A stretch of 64,000 nt of DNA from G963667675 sp965249215. Its GTDB lineage: Bacteria; Chloroflexota; Dehalococcoidia; Lucifugimonadales; UBA3495. This document shows positions 9,901 to 17,632 of the stretch, piece after piece; positions within the stretch are counted from its first letter, which is position 1; each line of letters begins with the position of its first letter. The stretch lies in the NCBI GenBank assembly GCA_965249215.1, contig CBDFLN010000002.1, positions 1,054,001 to 1,118,000 on the forward strand, read 5' to 3'. The position numbers were made by a program, and so were the translations under genes. Under the pieces are notes generated by a model. That model saw only the letters and a program-made list of their open reading frames with translations. It was not told the origin of the DNA and ran no database searches.

Positions 9901-10083
9901 GTAGGCGTCGAGGCAGTTCTGAAATGCCGGGCGGATGCTCAGCTCGTTATCCGAGCCGCCGAAGTCAATCAGCTCTTGCAGGTGCGCCCGGTACTGGTCT
10001 ATGTGGGGGTAGGATGGCATTTGTGGATTTCTGGTGCCGGTTGGGGTGGTGTCAAATCTATCAAACCCCAATAAGCAGGTCAA
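6931..10083 (-). CDS. fused restriction nuclease / N6-adenine DNA methyltransferase (type IIG/ISP-like)
   Basis: One polypeptide combines cleavage and modification. An N-terminal nuclease-like region has PDGT (residues 82-85) and EAK (98-100), a PD-(D/E)xK pattern. A helical linker follows. The methyltransferase has motif X/I-like YTPNEVVDF and DPATGTGTF (359-367), and catalytic NPPY (476-479). The remaining 550 residues should hold target recognition. No helicase motifs are visible, unlike the larger type ISP enzymes. The TTG at 10083 has AAGGAGGA four bases upstream. An internal ATG at 10020 (MPSYPHIDQ) is the alternative. No separate specificity subunit or methylase lies nearby, so self-contained activity is likely. 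Confidence 0.85.
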   Translation of the reverse strand: MTCLLGFDRFDTTPTGTRNPQMPSYPHIDQYRAHLQELIDFGGSDNELSIRPAFQNCLDAYCREHREKLALVPELSAGSVIPDGTVKDSLRMARGFWEAKDTHDDLDSEIQKKFNSGYPRNNILFEDSETAVLFQNGNEAMRVDMGGPDELHRLIRRFLDYELPEIGEFRQARQQFKADLPAVLGNLREVVAEAEAENADYQSAASGFLELCQRTIGPSVSKADVREMVLQHILTQDIFQRVFGESQFHRENNVARQLDGLEQTFFTGDVRRQAIDRLRAYYGAIGRAADEIADYTEKQQFLKAIYEDFYQAYNPAAADRLGVVYTPNEVVDFIIRGADHLLQKHFGRSLADDNVQILDPATGTGTFITSLISYLPDDRLEYKYRNEIHANEVAILPYYIANLNIEYAYKERTGKYLEFPNLCFVDTLDNMDWQQAGATGGSVTRQGSFNLGALSEENWIRVQEQNEKPISVIIGNPPYNDSQSNWNEFNPNRQYPEIDQRIRETYIAESTAQKTHQYDMYKRFLRWASDRLDDDGIIAVITNRAYLDTRQDDGFRKIASQEFTDIYVLDLGSDVRRNPKISGTTHNVFGIQTGVAIGFFVREKDRLGQCGVHYARREDAELARDKLAYLKDANLEGIALQDITPDQRSGWLNQSSTNFQELLPVADHRTKFAANHADGSAIFGLFSNGAKSNRDEWVYDFDVGSLRSKGLFFTDRYNELITNGGQPYAPTIKWSSTLRDRFTRKERIDYNDARRIESLYRPFVLMHHFAEVALNDRLTKNHYEMFDSDLRGSNDVLNLCVNGKNFYVLAANRLTDFHFTGDTQCLPLNRYTAEGERVSNITEWGLRQFRERYEDDSISAEDIFAYTYAVLHDPVYREKYAVDLLREFPRLPFYTEFQNWVKMGRELLELHIGFESVEPYPLERVEKNMQDSLAGTHAKPILKVEEEQGRIRVDEQTTLEEVPAKAWEYRLGSRSALEWVLYQYREKKPRDPTIAERFNTYRFADHKERVIDLLRRVCTVSVRTTDIVDGMSHWDDEGRLVPFGDSNRRE

Positions 10084-10264
10084 TCAGTCCTCCTTACCAT
10101 GTCCTATTTTATCCGGAGTACGCTCTGTGCCGCTGATACTGTTTTCGGGGGTAAGATCAATTTACCCGCGATGCTTTGTTCGAGGCCAGCGACTTCTTCT
10201 ATCCGGGATCAAGCCGCCCTCAGCGATTCGAGTTTGGCTTGAATTAAGTACAGGCCTAGCTATC

Positions 10265-11149
10265 TTATGCACCTATTGGGCCGCTTCGATAGCTCAAAAC
10301 TCTTCTGGCGGTCTGTAGAACGGCATCTATGTCCTCTTTCTCTGCGCCTAAACCGTCCTCGATGCATTGGTAAACCACTGATGCCAAGAATGGTCCGACA
10401 GTCCCATCAAAGCGCCATTGTGCGGCCTCATCTGGTATGTCATTCATTGATAACAGGGTTAGTTCCTCGCGCAATTCGTTCTCAATCAGGTTTACCACCA
10501 GCAAAGCTATCTTGGGCCTTTCGTCCTCCCGTTCCCAACATTGCTCGCACGGTGGCGAGGACTGATTCAATTTATAGCTCGTTGAACGATTAACCGTGTT
10601 ATACGAGACCGTCTTCACACAGTACTGCCTCTCAAAACGGAAGTCCAAAGGACACCTACTACCGACCTGGTAAGCTAGACACTTGCTACCTGCTTCTAAT
10701 TTACTGGCTGTATCCATTACCGACGGCTCAGTTTTTGATGACAGAAATGTGTATCTCATCTGGTAGAAAGGTAAGCGCATGGGGTCGTACTCCGTGCACT
10801 TAACTGCCAGTCTCTTTTTGCAAAGAGCTTCAAGAGCATTCACTACGAAGTAGTTGTTCAACCATTCGGGACCGTCATGCGTGAGGGCTGCCAATTCCCT
10901 CCGGTCCGGAGACCCGGTGTACTCGGAAATAGGGATATGGAACCGGGTCCATTGAAGTGCTCGCTCCACAATCTGTTGCGCCCTCCATTTCCGATACCTG
11001 GTTTGAAGTCGCTGGCAAATAGACTTGACCGACCCAATAGTCCATTGAAAGAAACGCCGCACGTGCCCAAGGAAATAGACGAATCCGCTGAATGCACCAA
11101 AAAAAGCAGACGCAGCTACGAACCAAACGAACCAATTTTGCTCATTCAC
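10265..11149 (-). CDS. membrane-anchored protein of unknown function (294 aa)
   Basis: The N-terminus has one membrane helix (WFVWFVAASAFFGAFSGFVYF) followed by basic residues, so the body is probably cytoplasmic. The soluble part includes cysteines (CPLDF, CEQCWE) that may bind zinc. No family is recognised. It stands alone between the restriction gene and the integrated element, on the same strand. The gap 10084-10264 upstream of the restriction gene holds no other gene and is probably its promoter region. Confidence 0.6.
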   Translation of the reverse strand: MNEQNWFVWFVAASAFFGAFSGFVYFLGHVRRFFQWTIGSVKSICQRLQTRYRKWRAQQIVERALQWTRFHIPISEYTGSPDRRELAALTHDGPEWLNNYFVVNALEALCKKRLAVKCTEYDPMRLPFYQMRYTFLSSKTEPSVMDTASKLEAGSKCLAYQVGSRCPLDFRFERQYCVKTVSYNTVNRSTSYKLNQSSPPCEQCWEREDERPKIALLVVNLIENELREELTLLSMNDIPDEAAQWRFDGTVGPFLASVVYQCIEDGLGAEKEDIDAVLQTARRVLSYRSGPIGA

Positions 11150-11177
11150 TCTCGGCTGTCTCCAGTAGCATCAATTC

Positions 11178-11405
11178 TCAATTAGTTGCCCCCAAATACT
11201 TGCTCCAAGCCGTCATAGCGTCCCGTCGCAGTTCGAGCAAATCGCTTCGCAGGTACGCCGCTTCAGCGGCGTTGCCTACGGCGTGGGCCAGGGCGATCCC
11301 AGCAACATATCCCAAATCGTCGGGGTGGGGCAGCAACTCCGGTCCGGTGAACGCCGCAAGTTCTCTCTGGGGAATGGGATGCTTCTTAAAAGACCACGCC
11401 CCCGC
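11178..11405 (-). pseudogene. tyrosine-recombinase 3' remnant
   Basis: The last 38 codons encode the end of a P4-type tyrosine integrase: LAHAVGNAAEAAYLRSDLL with the catalytic-type histidine and tyrosine, then a tail ending in LGATN and TGA. The upstream part of the open frame (back to 11405) does not resemble an integrase and no start codon is evident. It marks an older integration event or an element boundary at this position. Confidence 0.6.
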
Positions 11406-11469
11406 CTATCGCCGCGGCCAAGGCTAGGAGTACAAAGCCTGCAAACACCCATTGAAGAATACCCATCAT
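11386..11469 (-). CDS. 27-residue single-span membrane peptide
   Basis: The ATG at 11469 overlaps the stop of the 42-residue gene upstream (ATGA at 11466-11469). The product is almost entirely a hydrophobic helix (ILQWVFAGFVLLALAAAIGG) and ends VVF. It would sit in the membrane. Its size recalls small phage coat or holin-like peptides, but no homology can be claimed. Coupling to the preceding small gene is the main argument that it is translated. Confidence 0.45.
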   Translation of the reverse strand: MMGILQWVFAGFVLLALAAAIGGGVVF

Positions 11470-11594
11470 TCCCCCTTCAAGTCCCATGCGGCCAGCGAGG
11501 AAGGGAAATTCATTTCCAACGCCGCATAGATTTCTTGGGCAACCCCCCGCGTCTCGGCCTGGGGGCTTTGCTCCAATAATGCCGTTTGTTCCAA
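11466..11594 (-). CDS. 42-residue small protein of the integrated element
   Basis: A TTG start at 11594 is preceded by AAGGGGAAT at a suitable distance. The protein is acidic and amphipathic (MEQTALLEQSPQAET onward, ending WDLKGE). It is coupled by ATGA overlap to the 27-residue membrane peptide. No family is recognised. Confidence 0.45.
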   Translation of the reverse strand: MEQTALLEQSPQAETRGVAQEIYAALEMNFPSSLAAWDLKGE

Positions 11595-11602
11595 AATTCC
11601 CC

Positions 11603-11974
11603 TTAGAGATTGGCAGTCACAGAGGCCAAGTGTTTTGATGCTTGGCGCAGGGCCACGCCGATGGGGTCTTTCTCGTCGGGAGTCCCTTCTTCGTCAATTT
11701 CCCAATACCCGATGAAGTCGCCGCATTGAGTGATAGCGGCAGGATCGTCCGTCGTTTCTCCAATCGTTAGAACGTCGTTCTCCGCATCGTAGCCGCTTCC
11801 CAATGGCAAGTACGCTGAGCCGCCCATGATCTCAAAGCCGATCACGTCGTAGCCGTCCTCTGTCGCCAAGATTACGGCAGCGCCAAACTCCCTTAGCAGC
11901 GACGCTGCGGTTGCCCCATTCTGCCCGGTGCCGACATACAGAATGTCGGTGTCCTTATCGTAGCTAACTCGAAT
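11603..11974 (-). CDS. DUF2283-like protein with a probable ATT start
   Basis: The frame encodes VSYDKDTDILYV at its beginning, the pattern of DUF2283 proteins, which usually start with a methionine at just this point. The codon there is ATT (11974-11972), and GGAGG lies six bases upstream (11985-11981). No ATG, GTG or TTG is available without losing the domain start; the first TTG is at 11869. The product would be 123 residues. The upstream gene ends at 11964, overlapping by 11 bases. A sequencing error or true rare start are both possible. Confidence 0.5.
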   Translation of the reverse strand: MRVSYDKDTDILYVGTGQNGATAASLLREFGAAVILATEDGYDVIGFEIMGGSAYLPLGSGYDAENDVLTIGETTDDPAAITQCGDFIGYWEIDEEGTPDEKDPIGVALRQASKHLASVTANL

Positions 11975-12350
11975 CTTGTACCTCCGCTTTAGAGCACCGT
12001 TGCTCGAAATAACTCAGGTTCCCAGGGTTCCAATGCCTTGTGGCCGTCCGGTCTGGAACCGCCGTCACGATTCGTTCATCGTCGAGAGACACCGCCACGC
12101 GTAGCAGTTCCTTCGACCCCGCCACGAACCCCCAACGCGTCTTAGTGCGACTGCCCTTTGAGTCGATACATTCCCCTTTGTGAAGCTGTCCGCCGCCCCC
12201 TAGCTGTCCCAATTTTACCGCCTCGGACGGCCCGCTGGCGGATGGCCCGCTGTGCCGGTCTGACTGAACCGATTTTACGTCCCATGTTTCACCTCGTTCT
12301 TTGGAATTGTAGTATAGCTGGACTTTCCCTATTTCCTCACCGGGCCGCAA
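11964..12350 (-). CDS. hypothetical protein, possible partner of the DUF2283 gene
   Basis: A 128-residue protein whose C-terminal half reads WGFVAGSKELLRVAVSLDDE then RIVTAVPD. This strand-turn-strand ending resembles the end of small DUF4258/RelE-like proteins, which are often encoded next to DUF2283 antitoxin-like proteins. The N-terminal part is not recognised. The gene overlaps the DUF2283-like gene by 11 bases. A toxin-antitoxin reading is a suggestion only. Confidence 0.4.
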   Translation of the reverse strand: MRPGEEIGKVQLYYNSKERGETWDVKSVQSDRHSGPSASGPSEAVKLGQLGGGGQLHKGECIDSKGSRTKTRWGFVAGSKELLRVAVSLDDERIVTAVPDRTATRHWNPGNLSYFEQRCSKAEVQDSS

Positions 12351-12571
12351 GATCCATCGGCTTCCACGTCACAGTCCACGCAGTAGACCGCGGGATCGCC
12401 GCCGTCTCCGCCCCGCAGGTTGAGGCGACAACCACAATGGCAGCGTCCAGGGTTCTCCGCCACACCCGTTCCTGCATGGCCCAACCCGAACCCGCCACCA
12501 CTTTCCAAGCCCGCAACGTAAGGGCCGGTGGTGGTCGCAATCATCCTCGTCACCCCCATCGCCCCAGGCAA
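12329..12571 (-). CDS. small zinc-ribbon-like protein
   Basis: The 80-residue frame contains CHCGC and, 20 residues later, CVDC, a plausible zinc site. It overlaps the next gene by 22 bases. A competing frame one base off (12674 down to 12369) begins with a plausible acidic N-terminus but loses the second cysteine pair, so the real gene may start at 12674 and contain a frameshift. Treat the boundaries as uncertain. Confidence 0.35.
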   Translation of the reverse strand: MPGAMGVTRMIATTTGPYVAGLESGGGFGLGHAGTGVAENPGRCHCGCRLNLRGGDGGDPAVYCVDCDVEADGSCGPVRK

Positions 12572-12693
12572 TCGACCCGCCCTTCGGCTGCTCTTGATTC
12601 TCCGAGGCCGGCTGTGTCTGTACCTCGGTCACGTCGCCACCAACAGAGCCAGGGTTAGCGCCTCGGTCCCGCACCCGGCCAACCTCAACATCA

Positions 12694-12903
12694 TCAACGC
12701 CTCACCGGGTTCTGCGCCCGGACCGCCGCCGCCGCCACCAGGCCCAGGGCTTGAACCAAGTCCTCATCCTCAAGTCCGGCCTCATTCGCCGCAGACGCTA
12801 ACTGCCCCATACCAAGGCAGACGCGGCAGACCTGCGCCCCACCAGGAGCGGGGGCCAACAAGCCTAAGTCCCCACATAATTGACACGGATTGAGTAAACT
12901 CAT
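12694..12903 (-). CDS. small zinc-finger protein (69 aa)
   Basis: The product starts MSLLNPCQLCGDLG and has a second pair CRVC fifteen residues later, giving a four-cysteine zinc knuckle. An alanine-rich helix follows. It lies 10 bases downstream of the 131-residue zinc protein and on the same strand. It could be a nucleic-acid-binding accessory protein of the element; no function is known. Confidence 0.55.
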   Translation of the reverse strand: MSLLNPCQLCGDLGLLAPAPGGAQVCRVCLGMGQLASAANEAGLEDEDLVQALGLVAAAAVRAQNPVRR

Positions 12904-12913
12904 TCCCCCTCCC

Positions 12914-13309
12914 TTACCGAAGGCCCGGGTTGCGCCGGTAGAAAAGCTGTTCCTCGACTACCCGTAACGTGAAGTGATAGTCGCAGCCGCAATTTGCGGG
13001 ATGGTCGTCGTTGGCACTTAGCCTACGGACCTCCCTCAACGCTTCAGCTTCTCCACAGGTCCGCCCTGCTTGGAAGCGGAAGATGTCTCCCGTTCGGCAT
13101 CGGTGCTCTTCAGCCTCAACGGCACGCTCCACCTCTACCCCACACGCTCCGCAGTATGTACGGTTGACCACGTGCTCGCATTTGACGCAGGGAATCCGTT
13201 TTGCTATGTGAGCCTCGCAATCTTTGCCAAGGGTTCCGACGTCTTCATCGGACCTGCCAAACGGGTCATCCAGCAGTCCGGGGTTGTTCTCCAGTAACTC
13301 GGCACTCAT
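12914..13309 (-). CDS. zinc-ribbon protein of the integrated element (131 aa)
   Basis: CVKCEHVVNRTYCGACG is a clear four-cysteine ribbon in the middle third, followed by further C and H residues (CRTGD, CGCDYH). The N-terminus is acidic. The gene is placed just after the Zot-like ATPase gene (stop at 13376) and before another small zinc protein. It is not recognised beyond the ribbon. Confidence 0.6.
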   Translation of the reverse strand: MSAELLENNPGLLDDPFGRSDEDVGTLGKDCEAHIAKRIPCVKCEHVVNRTYCGACGVEVERAVEAEEHRCRTGDIFRFQAGRTCGEAEALREVRRLSANDDHPANCGCDYHFTLRVVEEQLFYRRNPGLR

Positions 13310-13975
13310 GGGCCAATGTCCTCCTGTTGAGATTCAGTGATTGTGTTTCCGCTGCAATAGTCCGAGATAACCGCCTTATGGTACGCGGCCTACTTTGTCC
13401 AGAATGGCCTCAATCCCTATCAATCGTTTAGTGCAGCCTTCGGGCAGCACGGCCTTCACACCGCGTTGGAACTGCGCCATTGGCATCCGCTTGAATATTT
13501 CCGGCTTCCAAAACTCCGCGCCCTCGTGCAACTTCTCCCAAGGAATCGAGCCCTTTCTGAAATGTTCATCGTAAAGGGTCGTTGATACGCTCCAGCGTAG
13601 GAAGTCTAGGACCTGAGCGGCCAAGTCCGGCTCGCCCGACCCCAATGCCAGCCGCTGGCCTTCCAGGGACGAAGCTCGCATCCGGTCTGCATCAATATGA
13701 TATTGGTCGCTAATCGGAACCCTTGAGAAGGTGTCGTACAAGCCCGAGCTCAGGTACGCCCACTGAGGCGTCGGGGAGCTGACGCTTATCGGATGCCAAC
13801 GGCTCAGGTCGAAGTCGCCCCCGGCTGCTTGCCTTGCACGGCGACTTTGGGCCTGGCGAGCCTTCTCGAGGTCCCTCCGGTAATCCTCGTCCACCCTGCG
13901 CCGCTCCCACGGGACTTCAAGCCCGGTAGTCTTCATATAGCAGAACGACGGATATTTCATTTCGTTAGGTTTTAG

Positions 13976-15694
13976 CCCGAATCCACCGAAGGAGGGCGTC
14001 GGGTTAGCGTCCTGAAGCGGCAAGAAGGTGCTCCTGTGCTTCTGGGATAATGGTTTTGTAGCAAAAAACCGACCCCGGAAAAGGAGCACCCAATAGATGC
14101 TGCCACGCAACCACCCCGACCGGATCCAAATCACCTTCGACGACCGCCGCTTGGTGGCCAATGCCGGGCTGCTCCTTCCGGCCACCCTGGCGCGGCACCT
14201 CGGCCTGCCCGAACTCGTCCGGCAGCGCCTCGACCTGGGCGATGCCCCGGGGCGGGCGAACACGAGCGACAAGATGATGACGCTGGTGGCGTCTGCGCTG
14301 GCTGGGGGCGACTGCATTGACGACGCCGATGTGTTGCGCACCGGGGGGACGGCCTGCACCCTGGGCGGCACGGTCAAGGCGCCATCCACCCTGGGCACCT
14401 TCCTGCGCAGCTTCCGGTGGGGCCACGTCCGTCAACTCGACCGGGTGAGCCGCGAGTTGCTGGCCCGGGCTTGGCAGGCCGGGGCGGGACCCGGCGACGG
14501 GCCCCTGACCATTGACCTGGACTCCACCATCTGCGAGACCTACGGACTGGCCAAGGAGGGCGCACGCCACCACGGCTATACCGGCAAGCGGGGCTATCAC
14601 CCGCTGTTGGCCGTCGCCGCCGGCACCGGCGACGTGCTGATGTCCCGGCTGCGCGAGGGCCGCGCCAACACCGCCCGGGGCGCCGCCCACTTTCTGCGGG
14701 AGACGGTGGGGCGGGTACGCTACGCCGGGGCCAACGGACGACTCACGCTACGGGCCGACAGCGGGTTCTACACTCATGGCGTGGTATCCGTCTGCCGCAA
14801 GATGGATGTCCGCTTCTCCATCACCATCCGCCAGCACAAGAGCCTGCGCAATCTCATCGAGACGATACCCGAGGATGCCTGGACTCCCATTCCCTACTGG
14901 ATGGACGGCGCCGCCGATGTGGCCGAGACCACCTGCACTCCCTTCCAGAGTGAACCTGACGCCGCGCCGGTGCGGCTCATCGTCCGGCGTGTGAAGCCCA
15001 CGCCCGGTTCCCAGTTGGCCCTCTTCGCCAAATACAGCTATCACGGCTTCATCACCGACCGGGACGGGGAGTTGCTCGAACTGGAGGCTGACCATCGCCG
15101 CCACGCCGAGATCGAGAATGCCATACGCGACCTCAAGTACGGCGTCGGGCTCAACCATCTCCCCTCGGGCCGCTTCGCCGCCAACGGCGCCTGGCTGGCC
15201 GTCCAGACGATGGCCCACAACCTGGCCCGCTGGACCGCGCGGATCGGTCTGGGAGAGCGGATAGCCACCACCAAGACCCTCCGGCGGCGGTTCTTCTCCC
15301 TGGCCGGACGGCTCACCCGCTCGGCACGCCGGTTGACCCTGCATCTTCCGGATCGCTGGCCTTGGGCTGAGAAGTTCAGCCGCGCCTTGGCCCGGCTGCG
15401 AGCCATTCCACTCCCGGCCTGACGGCACCGTCGGCGACCGACCCACCCACCGGACAACCGAAGATCCCCGCAGACTCGCGCCAGCCCGGTCCGAGAGAGT
15501 TCCCTGCTGCGTATTCTCTCGCCATCCCGCGCATCGCAGCTCCTGCAGACGCCCATAGGGGCCCCTGTGCGGCGATGAAGACCGTCCGCCGACCTCCCTA
15601 CCCCAAATGGAACCCAGGCTATTTCCCCTGTAGCTCCCTCATCCCCCTTCCGCTTTCCTCACGCCGTCCATCGGTGTCCTTCGGTGGATTCGGG
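13976..15694 (+). mobile_element. IS1380-family element, copy B
   Basis: A 1,719-bp copy in the opposite orientation to A and C, with the same 18-bp inverted repeats and TTTAG duplications at 13971-13975 and 15695-15699. It appears identical to copy C. It inactivates the ATPase gene of the integrated element. Confidence 0.95.
14097..15422 (+). CDS. IS1380-family transposase (copy B)
   Basis: The 441-residue product is identical to the transposases of copies A and C. AAAAGGAGCACCC provides the ribosome-binding site ahead of the ATG. The catalytic acidic blocks are intact. Confidence 0.93.
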   Translation: MLPRNHPDRIQITFDDRRLVANAGLLLPATLARHLGLPELVRQRLDLGDAPGRANTSDKMMTLVASALAGGDCIDDADVLRTGGTACTLGGTVKAPSTLGTFLRSFRWGHVRQLDRVSRELLARAWQAGAGPGDGPLTIDLDSTICETYGLAKEGARHHGYTGKRGYHPLLAVAAGTGDVLMSRLREGRANTARGAAHFLRETVGRVRYAGANGRLTLRADSGFYTHGVVSVCRKMDVRFSITIRQHKSLRNLIETIPEDAWTPIPYWMDGAADVAETTCTPFQSEPDAAPVRLIVRRVKPTPGSQLALFAKYSYHGFITDRDGELLELEADHRRHAEIENAIRDLKYGVGLNHLPSGRFAANGAWLAVQTMAHNLARWTARIGLGERIATTKTLRRRFFSLAGRLTRSARRLTLHLPDRWPWAEKFSRALARLRAIPLPA

Positions 15695-16544
15695 TTTAGG
15701 TTGACTGTCGCGTAGACCTCATTCCAGGCGTCGTCGTAGGCAACTATAATTTGTTTCTTGGGCCAGACCCTTTTGGGGGTGATAGTGGCCTCGCTCGCTA
15801 CCTTCAAAGCTCCGGCGATAGACCACTCAGAGGCGGAGGCACCCAGCAGCAGCCCGCCTTGCTTGCGAAAGCTCGTCATCGCCGCGCTCAACGTCCTGGA
15901 CCGGACGGCCCCTCCACCGTAGTTGTCACTCAACGCTGCCAACTCGTCGCAGACGAGGATACTTCCCTGTGGGAGAATGTCGCTGAAGCCGTACATTTGC
16001 TCCAAGCTGATTCTGTAGCCGAATAACAGCCCTGCACTCTCGGGTGAGAAAACGGGGATGGCCTGAAACCTCCACGCGGAGTAAGCCACAGCAACCATCC
16101 ACAACGATTTGCCCGCACCCATCGGGCCGGACACCAGGTACAGGCCGTGATTCTCGGGGTAGCCTGCGTTATGTTCCCTGGCATGGAGATGGGCTTCATG
16201 GGAGCGTTCCCAAAGCCCAACCCGTTTTTCGACCGGCCATATGTCACGGTGCAGATCGTCTGGCCTCATGGACCGGATTACATCTTGGTCGACTAGCTTC
16301 CCGGGCATTTCGTCCCACCGGCGCTCCGGCGGCGGCTTCCGCGCAGGTCGCCGCTCCGCATTCGGGGTGAACAGATTTAGGTCCCAAGGGACCCGGACGG
16401 GCGTTGGCGGCTTAACGGCTTTCATCATCGCTCCTATACCCTCCGCTTCAACAGGGTTCTCGACACGGCGGAAAGCGAAATAATTGTATACATTAGTTGG
16501 AATCTCCTAGAGACTTGGCCTATGCCATTGTAGGTAAGTGGTCG

Positions 16545-16587
16545 CCCACCCTTCCCACCTTCCCGTGCCTGGGGTGGGAAGGGTGGG
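16545..16587. repeat. perfect 15-bp stem hairpin
   Basis: CCCACCCTTCCCACC (16545-16559) and its exact complement (16573-16587) enclose a 13-base loop. It lies between the acidic-protein gene and the ATPase gene. There is no T-run, so it is not a typical terminator. In a mobile element it could be a packaging or replication signal, or stabilise RNA. The frame of 92 codons across it (16434-16712) looks spurious. Confidence 0.75.
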
Positions 16588-16672
16588 CAGACAGCCGCAG
16601 GCGTGGCCGTCCCATCAGCCGGAGGCGCGGGTACGTATTGTGCCTGCAAGGAACTAATCCCGTGCCTGTGCA

Positions 16673-17623
16673 TCAGGCCCTTTGCCCCGGAAGTCTTGGC
16701 GGTTTGAACCAATATGGCCGTTTGCGCCGCTTCGCCGGTTCCGGCGGTGCAGACGCCGGCTGCATCTGAGGGGGGTTGATCTTGAGGCTTCGGATACGCC
16801 TCGCCTGGCCGCTCTTAATGCCCCCTCGACGGCCTAACTCCACCGCCGCTCTGTGCGCTCTTTCCTCGTCGTCGTCCTGGATGGGCTTTGGTCGGCGGCT
16901 GCGCCTGACCGCGGGCCGGGGGGCCTCGTGGGAGTCGCCGGGATGGAATTCGTCCTCGGCATGGGCAGCAGTGAGCCCCAAGAGACCTGCTCCGATCCCG
17001 CCGCCTGCGGCCACGGCGTCAAAGGAGCTTTCGGACTTGTCCCCGTCGCCGTCCTCGAGCTGCACGATGGCCTCCGATTGGTTCCCGGCAGCCTCTCCAT
17101 CTTCATTGACCGGGCCATCGTCACCCTGGCCATCCCAGCCGAGACCCCCCCCGCCTATCCCGGCTCGCATGTCCGCATTGGAATCGTCCTGGTCGCCGTC
17201 CTTGCTGCCTTGGGTGTCGTCGCTCTCACGGTCATTGGCTTGGTCCTGCGCCGACTTTGTAGGTGCAGCTTTAGGGGATTCCAGCTGATTGTGGGGCCTG
17301 ATCTCACGGTCTTGGGCGTCCCCTCCCCAATCCTCACTTTCTCCCTGGCTGTCTCCTTTGGCGGTATCCCTGGCCTCTGGCTTGGGTTGGGTGTTAACTT
17401 CCGCCTTCTTCCCGTCGCCGTCACCGTCGCCGTCACCCGGTTGGGAGTTAGAGTCCACGCCCGGCTGCTGCCCCTGCTCTTGGGACTGCGCCGGAGTAGT
17501 GGCTTGAGATTCCGATTTCTCCGGCGTTTCGGGCGGGGCCGCAGCAGGGGCCGTCACCGGCTGGGGGGTTGGCTGAGATTCCGTCTTGACCTTCTGTGGT
17601 TCCTGTACTTTGGCGGTGGGCAT
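16673..17623 (-). CDS. acidic low-complexity protein with KGG-like motif (316 aa)
   Basis: The first 200 residues are proline/glutamine then aspartate/glycine rich and probably disordered. A glycine-alanine hydrophobic stretch (VAAGGGIGAGLLGLTAAHA) follows, then a basic C-terminus containing ELGRRGGIKSGQARR, similar to the KGG-type motif of small DNA-associated proteins. AGAGGT stands before the ATG. It might be a structural or DNA-compacting protein of the element. Function is unknown. Confidence 0.55.
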   Translation of the reverse strand: MPTAKVQEPQKVKTESQPTPQPVTAPAAAPPETPEKSESQATTPAQSQEQGQQPGVDSNSQPGDGDGDGDGKKAEVNTQPKPEARDTAKGDSQGESEDWGGDAQDREIRPHNQLESPKAAPTKSAQDQANDRESDDTQGSKDGDQDDSNADMRAGIGGGGLGWDGQGDDGPVNEDGEAAGNQSEAIVQLEDGDGDKSESSFDAVAAGGGIGAGLLGLTAAHAEDEFHPGDSHEAPRPAVRRSRRPKPIQDDDEERAHRAAVELGRRGGIKSGQARRIRSLKINPPQMQPASAPPEPAKRRKRPYWFKPPRLPGQRA

Positions 17624-17632
17624 GCCTACCTC

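Larger units (their letters stand above)
13376..16428 (-). pseudogene. Zot-like P-loop ATPase split by IS1380 copy B
   Basis: The 5' part (16428-15695) has Walker A GPMGAGKS, Walker B ILVCDELAAL and a RTLSAAMTSFRKQGG segment, resembling Zot/FtsK-like ATPases of filamentous phages and plasmids. IS1380 copy B then interrupts it with TTTAG duplicated on both sides. Removing the IS and one duplication joins VYATVNL to KPNEMKYPSF in frame and gives a 442-residue protein ending at 13376. The C-terminal half (residues about 245-442) is not recognised and has no obvious membrane helix. AGGAG precedes the ATGATG start. The original role could be packaging or export of element DNA. Confidence 0.75.

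Noticed and set aside
16434..16712. 92-codon frame between the acidic and ATPase genes
   Set aside because: It reads through a perfect GC-rich hairpin and overlaps the acidic gene; no motif.
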